The position numbers were made by a program, and so were the translations under genes. A stretch of 64,000 nucleotides of DNA from Rhizohabitans arisaemae (lineage in GTDB: Bacteria; Actinomycetota; Actinomycetes; Streptosporangiales; Streptosporangiaceae), in the NCBI RefSeq assembly GCF_025996515.1, contig NZ_BLRH01000035.1, positions 186,001 through 250,000 on the forward strand, written 5' to 3'. Positions 55,450-64,000 of the stretch are shown piece by piece; positions within the stretch are counted from its first letter, which is position 1, and every line of letters starts with the position of its first letter. The notes under the pieces are model-generated. The model ran no database searches, had not been told where the DNA came from, and saw nothing but the letters and a program-made list of their open reading frames with translations.

Positions 55450-57108
55450 ATGCGGACGTTTCGCAGGGTGGGGGTCGTCGGACTCGGGATCATGGGAGCC
55501 GGGATCGCCGAGGTGTTCGCCCGTGCGGGCATCGACGTCGTCGGGATCGAGATGGACGCCGCGGCGCTGGAGCGCGGGGTGGGCCACCTCTCCGCGTCGA
55601 CGGATCGCGCGGTCGCCCGGGGCAAGCTCACGGCCGAGGAGCAGAGCCTGATCCTGCGCCGGGTGACGTTCTCGGCCTCCTTGGCGGACCTGGCCGACGT
55701 CGACCTGGTGGTCGAGGCCGTCCCCGAGGTCATGGAGCTGAAGACCCGGCTCTTCACCGAGCTGGACCGGGTCTGCAAGCCGTCGGCGATCCTGGCCACC
55801 AACACCTCCTCGCTCTCGGTGACCGCGATCGCGGCGACGACCGGGCGGCCCGAACAGGTGATCGGCGTGCACTTCTTCAACCCGGCGCCGATCATGCGCC
55901 TGGTCGAGATCGTCCGGACGGTGCTCACCCCCGACGACGTGGCCCGGGACGTGGCCGAGTTTGTCGCCCGGCTGGGCAAGACGACCGTGACGGTCGGCGA
56001 CCGGGCGGGGTTCGTGGTCAACCGGCTCCTGCTCGGCTATCTCAACCACGCCGCGCATCTGCTGGACGCCGGGATCGCCTCCCGCGACGACGTCGACACC
56101 GCGATGCGGCTCGGGGCCGGACTGCCGATGGGGCCGTTCGCCCTCCTCGACCTGATCGGCCTGGACACCTCCTACGGCGTCTGCGAGGTGCTGTTCCGGG
56201 AGAGCCGGGACCGCCGGCACGCGCCCGCGCCGATCCTGCGCGAACTGGTCACCGCCGGACTGCTCGGCCGCAAGAGCGGCCGGGGCTTCCACTCCTACGA
56301 CCGCCCGCCGGCCGATCGCGGCCCGGCCGAGGAGGGCGTGCCCGCCGCCCGGATCGAGCGGGTCGGGGTGGTGGGCTCGGGGGAGCAGGCCCGCCGGGTG
56401 ACGGCGGAGTTCGCCCGGGCGGGCTTCGAGGTGGTTTTCACGGCCCGGAGCGCCGCGGAGGTCGACGAGGCGATCGCCGCGACGGACCTTCCCGGCGACG
56501 CCCGGGTGAGCGGCGTCACCGAGATCGCCGGGCTCGCCGGGGCGGGGCTGCTCGTGGAGGCGGCCGGTGAGGAGCGGATCCTGGAGCGCGCGGTGCTGGC
56601 CGGCCTGGACGAGATCGCCGGGCCGGACACGATCGTGGCGACGACGGTCGCGAGTATTCCGGTGGTGGAGCTGACGGCCGGGCTGTCGCATCCGGGCCGG
56701 GTGGTGGGGCTGCACTTCGTCGGGGACCGGGTGGCCGAGGTCGCCGCCACGGTACGGACCGAGGAGAGCGCCGTGTCGGCCGTACTGGACGCGGTACGCC
56801 GGCTTGGGCGGGAGCCCGTACGATGCAAGGACCGGGCGGGGTTCGTGGTCAACGCCCTGCTTTATCCCTATCTGAATGACGCTGTACGTATGTATGAATC
56901 CGGCTACGCCTCGATCGAGGACATCGACACGGCCATGCGGCTGGGGTGCGGTTACCCCGTCGGCCCGTTCGAGACGCTCGACCGGATCGGCCTGGAGACC
57001 GTGCGCGACGGGCTTCGCGCGCTCTACGCCGAGTACCGCGAACCCGCCTACGCCCCCGCACCGCTGCTGGACCAGCTCGTGACCGCGGGCGTCCAGGCGT
57101 TCCGGTGA
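55450..57108 (+). CDS. Duplicated 3-hydroxyacyl-CoA dehydrogenase
   Basis: 552 aa from ATG 55450 (AGGAG 7 nt upstream). First unit: NAD-binding GVVGLGIMGAGIAEVFA, catalytic-domain VIGVHFFNPAPIMRLVEI and DRAGFVVNRLLLGYLN. Second unit repeats both folds: VGVVGSGEQARRVTAEF (Gly-rich loop degenerate), VVGLHFVGDRVAE, DRAGFVVNALLYPYLN and a complete C-terminal 3HCDH domain. So the gene encodes two dehydrogenase modules in one chain, the second probably weak or non-catalytic. Likely role: fatty-acid or aromatic-CoA beta-oxidation. The next gene overlaps its stop by GTGA. Confidence 0.9.
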   Translation: MRTFRRVGVVGLGIMGAGIAEVFARAGIDVVGIEMDAAALERGVGHLSASTDRAVARGKLTAEEQSLILRRVTFSASLADLADVDLVVEAVPEVMELKTRLFTELDRVCKPSAILATNTSSLSVTAIAATTGRPEQVIGVHFFNPAPIMRLVEIVRTVLTPDDVARDVAEFVARLGKTTVTVGDRAGFVVNRLLLGYLNHAAHLLDAGIASRDDVDTAMRLGAGLPMGPFALLDLIGLDTSYGVCEVLFRESRDRRHAPAPILRELVTAGLLGRKSGRGFHSYDRPPADRGPAEEGVPAARIERVGVVGSGEQARRVTAEFARAGFEVVFTARSAAEVDEAIAATDLPGDARVSGVTEIAGLAGAGLLVEAAGEERILERAVLAGLDEIAGPDTIVATTVASIPVVELTAGLSHPGRVVGLHFVGDRVAEVAATVRTEESAVSAVLDAVRRLGREPVRCKDRAGFVVNALLYPYLNDAVRMYESGYASIEDIDTAMRLGCGYPVGPFETLDRIGLETVRDGLRALYAEYREPAYAPAPLLDQLVTAGVQAFR

Positions 57109-57425
57109 GCCCCCGGCGTTCCCGGCGCCGCGACCCCTTCGACCGGGGCGGTCGCGCCGGTACGGCCCGGCCCGTCGGCGGGACCGTGACCGGAATCGAG
57201 AACGTCGAAGAAGGATCGGACGGCGAATGGGTCGTCCGGACGGTGACCGGCGGCGGGACCGACAAGGTCTACCGGTGCCCCGGCTGCCAGCAGGAGATCC
57301 AGCCCGGCACCCCCCACCTGGTCACCTGGCCCAACTGGGCCGACGGGGAAGGAGAGCGCAGGCACTGGCACGGCGGCTGCTGGCGCAAGCGCGTCGATCG
57401 CGGACCGGGCCGTACCCGGTACTGA
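57105..57425 (+). CDS. Small Zn-ribbon-like conserved protein
   Basis: 106 aa from GTG 57105, overlapping the dehydrogenase stop (GTGA). Basic N-terminus, then VYRCPGCQQEIQPGTPHLVTW and RRHWHGGCW: a CxxC...HWHxxCW set suited to one zinc. Similar small proteins in streptomycetes are annotated only as ATP/GTP-binding without a P-loop; none is visible here either. Function unknown. Confidence 0.8.
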   Translation: MSPRRSRRRDPFDRGGRAGTARPVGGTVTGIENVEEGSDGEWVVRTVTGGGTDKVYRCPGCQQEIQPGTPHLVTWPNWADGEGERRHWHGGCWRKRVDRGPGRTRY

Positions 57426-57438
57426 CAACGGAGGGGTA

Positions 57439-58170
57439 GTGAAACACATCTCGGCGAGCACCGTGCTTCCCGCCAAACGGGAGCCGATCACGCTGCACAC
57501 CGCGGACGGGCTGGAACTCGTCGGGGAGCTGGCGGTCCCGGCGGACCGTCCCCCCGTCGCGACCATGGTCTGCCTCCACCCGTTGCCGACCCACGGCGGC
57601 ATGATGGACAGCCACCTCTTCCGCAAAGCCGCCTACCGCCTGCCCGCGCAGGCCGGTCTCGCCGTACTCCGGTTCAACACGCGGGGCACCGCCTCCGAGC
57701 GGGGCACCTCCGAAGGGGCGTTCGACGGCGGGGACGCCGAACGGTTCGACGTCGCCGCCGCGCTGGAGTACACCGAGTTCCACGGCCTGCCCCACCCGTG
57801 GCTCGTCGGCTGGTCCTTCGGCACCGAACTCGCCTTGAAGTGGGGGCGCGACCCCCTCGTCGAAGGGGCGATCCTCATCTCGCCGCCGCTGCGCCGCGCC
57901 GGGGACGCCGAACTCGACGCCTGGGCCGAGTTCGGACGGCCGCTGGTGGCCCTCGTCCCCGAACTCGACGACTACCTCCGCCCCGAGCAGGCGCGCGAGC
58001 GGTTCGCCCGGGTACCCCAGGCCGAGGTGATCGACGCCGAGGGCGCCAAACACCTGTGGGTGGGCGAGCCGCGGGTACGGGTCGTCCTCAACGAGATCGT
58101 CAAGCGGCTCAACCCCGAGGCGTACCCACTCGGCACCGAACTGGCTCCCTGGGCCGAGCACACCGCCTGA
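57439..58170 (+). CDS. Alpha/beta hydrolase
   Basis: 243 aa from GTG 57439. Nucleophile elbow GWSFG (124-128, Ser126), oxyanion-region HPLPTHGG near residue 47 and a probable catalytic His in AEGAKHLW; VLRFNTRG precedes the elbow. Looks like the dienelactone-hydrolase/serine aminopeptidase subgroup. Fourteen nt after the Zn-ribbon gene, probably one operon. Substrate unknown. Confidence 0.87.
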   Translation: MKHISASTVLPAKREPITLHTADGLELVGELAVPADRPPVATMVCLHPLPTHGGMMDSHLFRKAAYRLPAQAGLAVLRFNTRGTASERGTSEGAFDGGDAERFDVAAALEYTEFHGLPHPWLVGWSFGTELALKWGRDPLVEGAILISPPLRRAGDAELDAWAEFGRPLVALVPELDDYLRPEQARERFARVPQAEVIDAEGAKHLWVGEPRVRVVLNEIVKRLNPEAYPLGTELAPWAEHTA

Positions 58171-58416
58171 GCCCGGAGCCGCCTGGATTCGAGGTGCCAC
58201 GGGCCCGTACGGGCTGGGCCGGGCCGTCTTGGGGTGGCTTGGGGCCGTACGATGCCGTCTGTTCGCGGCGTGGTCGGGAGGCTCCGGCCGCCCGTCGGCC
58301 GTACCCGCGCAGGGTTGAACGGCGGCGACGGGGGATGGCTGGGATTCAGGGTCGTTGACCAGATAGATCAAAGTCAAGGGGTGGCAGCGGGGGCGTCAGA
58401 GGCTAGTGTCAACACC

Positions 58417-59220
58417 GTGCAGTCAAACATCGATCAGCCGGGGCCCGTCCGGCTCTTCTCACGTTCCGCCGGTGACGGCTTCCCGGTCGTCTTGCTCCAC
58501 GCGTTCCCCCTCTCGTCGGCGATGTGGCTCGGCCAGCGGGAGGGCCTTGCGGGCACCTGCCGGGTCATCACCCCCGACCTGCGCGGATTCGGCGGTTCGG
58601 CCCTCGGCGTGGACGAGCCGTCCCTGGACGCCATGGCCGCCGACGTGCTGGCCCTCCTCGACGCCGCCGGGATCGAACGGGCGATCGTCGGCGGCCTGTC
58701 GATGGGGGGATATGTGACGATGGCCTTCTGCCGCCGGTATCCGGACCGGGTCGCCGGGGTCGTCCTCGCCGACACCCGGGCCGGCGCCGACGACGAAGCG
58801 GTCCGCCAGGGCCGGGAGCGGCTCGCCCAGGCCGTGCTGGCGGACGGCGCGGTGCCGCTCGTCCGCGACCTGCTGCCCAAGCTGGTGGGGAGCACCACCA
58901 AGGAGCGTCGCGCGCTCGTCGTGGGCCGGGTCCGGGGGCTGATGCAGGCCGCGCCGCCGGGCGCGGTCGCCTGGGCGGCGCGGGCGATGGCCGGCCGGTC
59001 CGACTCCGTCGAGACGCTGCGCGCGCTGCGGGTGCCGGTCCTGGTGATCGTCGGTGAGGAGGACGAGATCACCCCGGTCGGGGAGGCCCACGCCATGGTG
59101 GACGCGGTGGCGGACGGGCGGCTCGCCCTGATCGAGAAGGCCGGGCATCTGAGCGCGGTCGAACAGCCCGAACTCTTCAATCAGGCGGTGGAGGGCTTCG
59201 TCAAGCAGGTCGCCGGTTAG
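58417..59220 (+). CDS. Alpha/beta fold hydrolase
   Basis: 267 aa. HAFPLSSAMW, ITPDLRGFGGS, nucleophile GLSMGG (Ser95), acid in VIVGEEDEITP and His in EKAGHLSAVEQPE: the classic 3-oxoadipate enol-lactonase-like set. GTG 58417 has no ribosome site but a TAGTGT hexamer about 11 nt upstream, so a leaderless mRNA is likely. The preceding 246 bp hold no gene. Its stop overlaps the convergent AI-2E gene by 4 nt. Confidence 0.88.
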   Translation: MQSNIDQPGPVRLFSRSAGDGFPVVLLHAFPLSSAMWLGQREGLAGTCRVITPDLRGFGGSALGVDEPSLDAMAADVLALLDAAGIERAIVGGLSMGGYVTMAFCRRYPDRVAGVVLADTRAGADDEAVRQGRERLAQAVLADGAVPLVRDLLPKLVGSTTKERRALVVGRVRGLMQAAPPGAVAWAARAMAGRSDSVETLRALRVPVLVIVGEEDEITPVGEAHAMVDAVADGRLALIEKAGHLSAVEQPELFNQAVEGFVKQVAG

Positions 59221-60347
59221 CACCTCTCCTGGCGTGGCATGACGACCTCCCGGAGGATGAGGGTCACCGCAGCGGCGATGGGGATCGCCAGCAGGGCCCC
59301 GATCACCCCCATGAGCGCACCGCCGAAGAGCGCGGCGATGACGGTGACGGCGGGCGCCACGTCGACGGAGCGCTTCATCACCTTGGGATAGAGCACGTAG
59401 TTCTCGACCTGCTGGTAGACGACGAAGAAGATCGCGCAGGCGATGCCGATCGGGATCGACTGGAGGAAGCCGACCCCGGTGACCAGGACGGCTCCGATCG
59501 TGGCGCCGACCATGGGGATCAGGTCGGTGACCGCGATGATCAACGCCAGGGCGAGGGCGTACTCGGCTCCGGCGATCAGCAGGAAGACGTAGGAGACCAC
59601 GCCCGCGATGACGGAGATGAGGAGGTTTCCGGCGACGTATCCGCCGATGCCCTTGAGGATCTCGTCGGTGATCAGGCCGGTCCGGTCGCGGCGGCTCCTC
59701 GGCACCAGGCTGAGGAAGAACTCCTTGATGTGGGTGAGCGAGCCGAGGAAGTACAGCGTGAGCACGAGGACGGTGAACGCGGAGAAGAACGCGTTGAGGA
59801 CGACCGCGCCCACGCCGAGGATGCCGCCCGCCACGGTGGCGCCCAGTCCGCCGCTGGTGATGTACTCCTGGAGCTTGGTGATGATCTGGTAGTCGTTGTC
59901 CAGCTGCTTGAGCGTGGGGTTGGCCAGCAGCTCGGAGACGTAACCGGGGACCGCCCGGACGAAGTCCCCCATCTCCGTGCTGACCGGGGGCACGATCGCG
60001 AATCCGAAGACCACGAAGAAGCCGATGACCCCGGCGAAGACCAGTGAGATCGCCCAGCGCCGGGAGATGAGCCGCCCGTGCAGCGCCTCCACGGCCGGGT
60101 TGAGCCCGATCGCCAGGAAGAGCGAGACGATGATCAGCATGATCACGCTGCGGGAGCCGACGAGGGCCTGTCCGATCAGCCACGCGGTGAGCACCCCCAG
60201 TGCGCCGGTGAGTCCGAAGATGAACGGACTCTGCCCGAGCGGCTTACCCAACGGGCCAAATGGGAGGTTTTCATCGTTTTTGGGTAGTTTTATGGCGGTA
60301 TTGGGTCCGTCTTCTGGCATTCCTGTCTCCACTGCTGCCTGGTCCAT
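59217..60347 (-). CDS. AI-2E family transporter
   Basis: 376-aa polytopic membrane protein. N-terminal TM pair (IFGLTGALGVLTAWLIGQAL, VIMLIIVSLFLAIGLNPAVE), a long soluble loop (about 140-210) and C-terminal TMs with DLIPMVGATIGAVLV and QQVENYVLYPKVMKRSVDV, the family hallmark. Despite the name, most members are not proven autoinducer exporters. ATG 60347; upstream DNA 60348-60430 is AT-rich and probably its promoter. Confidence 0.92.
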   Translation of the reverse strand: MDQAAVETGMPEDGPNTAIKLPKNDENLPFGPLGKPLGQSPFIFGLTGALGVLTAWLIGQALVGSRSVIMLIIVSLFLAIGLNPAVEALHGRLISRRWAISLVFAGVIGFFVVFGFAIVPPVSTEMGDFVRAVPGYVSELLANPTLKQLDNDYQIITKLQEYITSGGLGATVAGGILGVGAVVLNAFFSAFTVLVLTLYFLGSLTHIKEFFLSLVPRSRRDRTGLITDEILKGIGGYVAGNLLISVIAGVVSYVFLLIAGAEYALALALIIAVTDLIPMVGATIGAVLVTGVGFLQSIPIGIACAIFFVVYQQVENYVLYPKVMKRSVDVAPAVTVIAALFGGALMGVIGALLAIPIAAAVTLILREVVMPRQERC

Positions 60348-60436
60348 GCCCGCCTATATCTAAGGATGGGAAGTGTAGATTTAGCACTATATGGGTGATT
60401 TGATGTTATTTGTCCCCTGGGGTGCGGGACAGAGAA

Positions 60437-60467
60437 ACGGGGAGAGCCTCGATGAGGCCCTCCCCGT
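60437..60467 (-). terminator. Terminator after the DivIVA-like gene
   Basis: ACGGGGAG (60437-60444) pairs with CTCCCCGT (60460-60467), then after one mismatch GCCTC (60446-60450) pairs with GAGGC (60454-60458) around a 3-nt loop. On the minus strand it follows the gene stop by 47 nt and is followed by TTTCTCTG. Confidence 0.7.
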
Positions 60468-60514
60468 GACTGACTCCCAGGTATCTCTAAGGGTTTACAC
60501 CCTCGCCCGAAGGA

Positions 60515-61819
60515 TTACTCCTGCCACCACTCCGAGTCGTCCTTGGTCTTGGTGGCCGCCGGGGGCGGGGACGGCTTGGCCGAGGTCACGGCCTTCTCCC
60601 CGCCGCCGCCGGAGGAGTTCCCCGTGGGGAGCGCCGGCTTGGGCGGAGCCGCGGTGACGGCCGGCTCCTCCATGCTCGGCATGGGGGCGCCGCCGAGCAG
60701 CTGACGGAGCTGGGCGAGGTGGCTGGTGATGCTGTCCCGCTGACGGGTGAGGTCGTCCACCTGGCGCTGCGCCGCGGTGCGCACCCGGTCGGCCTCGCTC
60801 CGGGTCTCGCTGAGCAGGTGCTCGGCCGCGGACTTGGCCTCGCTGAGGACCTGGTCGGCGTTCTTGCGGGCGTTGGCGAGCAGCTGCTTGGCGTGGGTGT
60901 CCGCCTCGCGCCGGGTCTGCTCGGCCTGCTGGGTGGCCTTGGTGGCCCGCTGCTCGGCGGTCGCCGCGCGCTGCTCGGCCTCGGCGACGAGCTTCTGCGT
61001 GGCGGCCTGCGCGCTCGCGTGGCGGTCGGCCTCCTGGCGCTCGGCCTCCTCCCGGCGGGAGGCGAGCTGGATCTCGAACTCCGCCTCGGCCTGGGCGCGC
61101 TGGGCCTCGCTCTCCTCCAGCACGCGCTGGGCCTGCGCCCGCATCTCGTCGGCCTGCCGCTTGGCGGTGGTGAGCACCTCGTCGCGCTCGCGCTTGGTGG
61201 AGGCGCGGAGCTGGGCGACCTCGCGCTCGGTGGTCGTCCGAAGTTTGGCGATCTCGCGCTCGGCGCTGGCGCGCTTCTCGGCGACCTCGTGGTCGGCGGT
61301 GGCCCGGAGCTTGGCGACCTCGCGCTCGGTGGTGGAGGTCAGCTCGTCGGACTCGCGGCGCGCCGTGGAGCGGATCTCGTCCGCCTCGCGGTCGGCAGTG
61401 CTGCGCATGTCGTCCGCCTCGCGGGTGGCCAGCGCACGCTTCTCCGCGGCCTCGTTCTCCGCGGTGGCGCGGAGCTCGGCCGCGTCGACCTTGGCGGCCG
61501 CCTTGATCTCGTTGGCCTCGGATCGCGCGGCCTGAACGAGCTCGGTAGCCTGCTCCTCGGCGAGCCTGAGCAGCTGCTCGATACGGGCGCCGAGTCCGGA
61601 GTACGTCGGGCGCTCCTGCTCCTGCAACTGCCGTTGGGAGTCGGACAGCTCGCGCTGGAGCGCGATGATCTGCTCCCTCGACTGGCGAAGGTCGCCGTTG
61701 ATCTGATTCAGGTGGTCTTCGACTTGGTGACGGTCGTAGCCGCGAAGCACCACGTCGAATTCCCGTGGGGGAGTGTCTTCAAAGAAGTTGCTGAGCTGGG
61801 CGTCGATGTCGGACTGCAT
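60515..61819 (-). CDS. DivIVA-domain coiled-coil polarity protein (Scy/FilP-like)
   Basis: 434 aa. A DivIVA-like N-terminus (REFDVVLRGYDRHQVEDHLN) is followed by about 300 residues of coiled coil with repeated A.READEIRSTA / EREIAKLRTTTERE units, then a Pro/Gly-rich tail ending EWWQE. In streptomycetes Scy and FilP, which organise tip growth with DivIVA, are encoded beside mce and a thiolase exactly as here, so this is probably their counterpart. Cytoskeletal scaffold, no TM. Confidence 0.85.
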   Translation of the reverse strand: MQSDIDAQLSNFFEDTPPREFDVVLRGYDRHQVEDHLNQINGDLRQSREQIIALQRELSDSQRQLQEQERPTYSGLGARIEQLLRLAEEQATELVQAARSEANEIKAAAKVDAAELRATAENEAAEKRALATREADDMRSTADREADEIRSTARRESDELTSTTEREVAKLRATADHEVAEKRASAEREIAKLRTTTEREVAQLRASTKRERDEVLTTAKRQADEMRAQAQRVLEESEAQRAQAEAEFEIQLASRREEAERQEADRHASAQAATQKLVAEAEQRAATAEQRATKATQQAEQTRREADTHAKQLLANARKNADQVLSEAKSAAEHLLSETRSEADRVRTAAQRQVDDLTRQRDSITSHLAQLRQLLGGAPMPSMEEPAVTAAPPKPALPTGNSSGGGGEKAVTSAKPSPPPAATKTKDDSEWWQE

Positions 61820-61914
61820 GAGGCTCGATCCTGGGTTGTCGAGACGGCTACTCGGGCCGGGCGTGGAAATAAAAGGACATCCGAGGCGGTGATCCTAAGG
61901 GAATCCCACGTCTG

Positions 61915-61964
61915 GTTGGTAGGCAGCGTACTCTTATGATGCCGCGTTGGAGGCTCCTACCAAC
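61915..61964. repeat. Widely spaced inverted repeat upstream of the DivIVA-like gene
   Basis: GTTGGTAGG (61915-61923) and CCTACCAAC (61956-61964), perfect 9-bp arms 32 nt apart, with AT-rich centre (TACTCTTATGAT). It lies in the 240-bp spacer between mce and the DivIVA-like gene; promoter element or chance. Confidence 0.3.
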
Positions 61965-62059
61965 TTCCCGCACGATTTGTCACGAATAAGTGATTTCGGA
62001 CGCCGAAGTCTCGTGCCGGGAGCCTAGTACGGCGAACGCCTCCCGCGCCATCGATCCCG

Positions 62060-62485
62060 CTATTCGGCCTGTCGGGCTTGAACGAGCTCGGTCAACACTC
62101 CGCCGACATCTTTTGGATGCAGAAATGCAATGGAGCTTCCCATTGAACCGTGTCTGGGATTCTTGTCGATCAAGCGTACCCCGGTCGCGGCGATCTCCGT
62201 CAACGCCCCCCGGACATCGCTCACCCCGTAGGCGACGTGGTGCAGCCCCTCGCCGCGCTTGGCGAGGAACTTGCCGACCGGGGTGTCCGGGCCGAGCGGC
62301 TCGATAAGCTGGATGTAGGAGCCACCGCCCTCGCCGTCCGCGACGTGCAGCATCGCCTCGCGCACGCCCTGCTCCTCGTTGACCTCCCTGGCGACGACGG
62401 TCACCCCGAACGTCGACTCGTAGAGGGCTATGGTCTTCTCCAGATCGTGGCAGGCGATCCCCACATGGTCGATGCGCAGAAACAT
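62060..62485 (-). CDS. mce: Methylmalonyl-CoA epimerase
   Basis: 141-aa VOC-fold enzyme interconverting (S)- and (R)-methylmalonyl-CoA. Metal ligands: His in RIDHVGIAC, His in GLHHVAYGV and a C-terminal Glu region; [19 protein letters not shown] is the family C-terminus. ATG 62485 with GGAGGG upstream; the longer frame from 62515 is rejected. Divergent from the thiolase. Confidence 0.95.
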   Translation of the reverse strand: MFLRIDHVGIACHDLEKTIALYESTFGVTVVAREVNEEQGVREAMLHVADGEGGGSYIQLIEPLGPDTPVGKFLAKRGEGLHHVAYGVSDVRGALTEIAATGVRLIDKNPRHGSMGSSIAFLHPKDVGGVLTELVQARQAE

Positions 62486-62566
62486 AGCGTGTGGCCCTCC
62501 GTCGGGTCGTTTCACCGATATGGGTATGTTGGCAAACGTCTGGTTGACTCCGTCGGGAGGCCCCTC

Positions 62567-63748
62567 ATGTCAACGTCTGTGATCGTCGCCGGAGCCCGTA
62601 CGCCCGTCGGACGGCTTCTCGGCTCCCTCTCCGGCTTCCCGGCCGTCCGGCTCGGCGGCATCGCCATCAAGGCGGCGCTGGACCGGGCGGGGGTCGAGCC
62701 GGGGCAGGTGGAGTATGTGATCATGGGCCAGGTCCTGCAGGCCGGCGCCGGGCAGATCCCCTCGCGCCAGGCGGCCGTGCACGCGGGCATCCCGCTGACC
62801 GTCCCCTCGCTCACCGTCAACAAGGTCTGCCTCTCCGGGCTGGACGCCATCGCCCTCGCCGACCAGCTTATCCGGGCGGGCGAGTTCGAGATCGTGGTCG
62901 CGGGAGGCATGGAGTCCATGTCGAACGCGCCGCACCTCCTCCCCGGCCTGCGCACCGGCGTGAAGTACGGGCCGGCCGGGATCGTCGACTCGATGGCCCT
63001 CGACGGCCTCACCGACGTCTTCGACCAGATCTCCATGGGGGAGTCGACGGAGCGGCACAACGCCCGGTACCGGTTGACCCGCGAGGAGCAGGACGAGTTC
63101 TCCGCCCGGTCGCATCAGCTCGCCGCGGCGGCCCAGAAGAACGGCGCGTTCGACGAGGAGATCGTCCCCGTCGAGGTGCCGCAGCGGCGCGGTGAGCCGA
63201 TCCGGGTCGTCGCCGACGAGGGGATCCGGCCCGACACCACGGCGGAGTCGCTCGCCCGGCTGAAGCCCGCCTTCGCCAAGGACGGCACGATCACCGCGGG
63301 CTCGGCGTCCCAGATCTCCGACGGGGCGTGCGCCGTCGTGGTCATGTCCAAGGCGAAGGCCGTCGAGCTCGGCCTGACCTGGATCGCCGAGATCGGCGCG
63401 CACGGCAACGTGGCGGGGCCGGACAACTCCCTCCAGTCCCAGCCGGCCAACGCGATCAAGCACGCCCTGGGCAAGCAGGGGCTCGACGTGGACCGCCTTG
63501 ACCTGCTGGAGATCAACGAGGCGTTCGCGGCGGTCGCGCTCCAGTCGGCCCGGGAACTCGGTGTCCCGCTCGACCGGGTCAACGTGAACGGCGGCGGGAT
63601 CGCCCTCGGGCACCCGATCGGGGCCTCCGGGGCCCGGATCGTGCTGAGCCTGGCCTACGAGCTCAAGCGGCGCGGCGGCGGGATCGGCGCGGCCGGGCTG
63701 TGCGGCGGCGGCGGCCAGGGCGACGCTCTGATCATCACCGTGCCCTGA
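62567..63748 (+). CDS. Acetyl-CoA C-acetyltransferase
   Basis: 393-aa thiolase. Acyl-accepting Cys88 in [11 protein letters not shown], then [15 protein letters not shown] and the second Cys in [12 protein letters not shown]. Condenses or cleaves acetoacetyl-CoA. ATG 62567 with GGGAGG upstream. Its place between mce and meaB is conserved in streptomycetes. Confidence 0.96.
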   Translation: MSTSVIVAGARTPVGRLLGSLSGFPAVRLGGIAIKAALDRAGVEPGQVEYVIMGQVLQAGAGQIPSRQAAVHAGIPLTVPSLTVNKVCLSGLDAIALADQLIRAGEFEIVVAGGMESMSNAPHLLPGLRTGVKYGPAGIVDSMALDGLTDVFDQISMGESTERHNARYRLTREEQDEFSARSHQLAAAAQKNGAFDEEIVPVEVPQRRGEPIRVVADEGIRPDTTAESLARLKPAFAKDGTITAGSASQISDGACAVVVMSKAKAVELGLTWIAEIGAHGNVAGPDNSLQSQPANAIKHALGKQGLDVDRLDLLEINEAFAAVALQSARELGVPLDRVNVNGGGIALGHPIGASGARIVLSLAYELKRRGGGIGAAGLCGGGGQGDALIITVP

Positions 63749-63849
63749 CCGCGCGGCTTGGCACGGTACGGCGGCGCGCGGCCGGGCGCAGGCGTGCCGC
63801 TCCGGTGGAGGGCGCCCGGACGGCCGGGCGAGAACAGGGAGGTTGTTCG

Positions 63850-64000
63850 GTGACCGTCGACGTCGAGGGGCTGGTCCGCGGGGCGAAGGCCGGGCGGCAG
63901 CGGTCCGTGGGCCGTTTGATCACATTGGTGGAGAACGGGTCCCCGGCGTTGCGGCCGATCATGGCCGCCCTGTGCCGGGACGGCGAGCGCACCCGCACCG
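63850..64000 (+). CDS. meaB: Methylmalonyl-CoA mutase-associated GTPase MeaB, partial
   Basis: First 50 codons from GTG 63850 (GGAGG 7 nt upstream), cut by the right edge. VEGLVRGAKAGRQRSVGRLI followed by TLVENGSPALRPIMAAL is the MeaB/ArgK N-terminal helix region; the P-loop would follow. Chaperone for the AdoCbl-dependent mutase, consistent with mce and the adenosyltransferase in the window. Confidence 0.8.
   Translation, partial: MTVDVEGLVRGAKAGRQRSVGRLITLVENGSPALRPIMAALCRDGERTRT

Overview
The window is high-GC, gene-dense chromosomal DNA of a filamentous-type actinomycete. The evidence for this is strong G/C bias at third codon positions, many GTG starts, the syntenic run lysA-hom-thrC-thrB-rho-rpmE-prfA-prmC-sua5-glyA-wecA-type-atpIBEFHAGDC-DUF2550, a NucS endonuclease, and a DivIVA-like coiled-coil gene beside mce, a thiolase and meaB. 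The order Streptosporangiales is my best guess, but that is inference. I see no insertion sequence, phage, CRISPR array, rRNA or tRNA; apart from a few insertions this is core-type chromosome.

Layout. 1-1.0 kb: a secreted subtilisin-like protease cut by the left edge. 1.2-1.9 kb: ung. 2.0-6.9 kb: a leftward sugar ABC importer operon with two binding lipoproteins and two permeases but no ATPase; one permease carries a large Ig-like insertion. 7.0-10.5 kb: a divergent PadR regulator with an ABC ATPase and FtsX-type permease; paired inverted repeats lie between the two operons. 10.6-14.4 kb: an acidic hypothetical protein, an asparagine-synthetase-like protein without the glutaminase cysteine, and a coiled-coil/CgeB-like/GT2-like glycosyltransferase. 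14.4-24.4 kb: the Lys/Thr branch of aspartate-family synthesis (nrtL, lysA, hom, thrC, thrB), interrupted by a polysaccharide deacetylase and two paralogous glycosyltransferases. A long rod-like inverted-repeat structure precedes lysA.

24.4-35.1 kb: rho with a structured leader, a two-component system behind a perfect palindrome, a secreted Ig-like protein, then translation genes (rpmE, prfA, prmC, a Sua5/YrdC gene) and an unusual pair: a Pro-rich protein with 195-bp tandem repeats followed by a small WXG100-like protein. 35.2-46.4 kb: glyA, a WecA/MraY-family lipid-carrier transferase and the complete F1Fo ATP synthase operon. 46.5-48.6 kb: a three-gene secreted module (WxL-like, DUF916/WxLIP-like, WxL-like), a layout best known from Firmicutes. 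48.7-64 kb: cobalamin adenosyltransferase, TetR, GMC oxidoreductase, NucS, a divergent GntR/MFS pair, a fused double 3-hydroxyacyl-CoA dehydrogenase, two alpha/beta hydrolases, an AI-2E family membrane protein, the DivIVA-like polarity protein, methylmalonyl-CoA epimerase, a thiolase and the start of meaB. PduO-type ATR, Mce and MeaB together point to an adenosylcobalamin-dependent methylmalonyl-CoA pathway.

The least ordinary items are the structured element before lysA, the WxL-like module, the permease insertion, and the repeat-protein/WXG-like pair.
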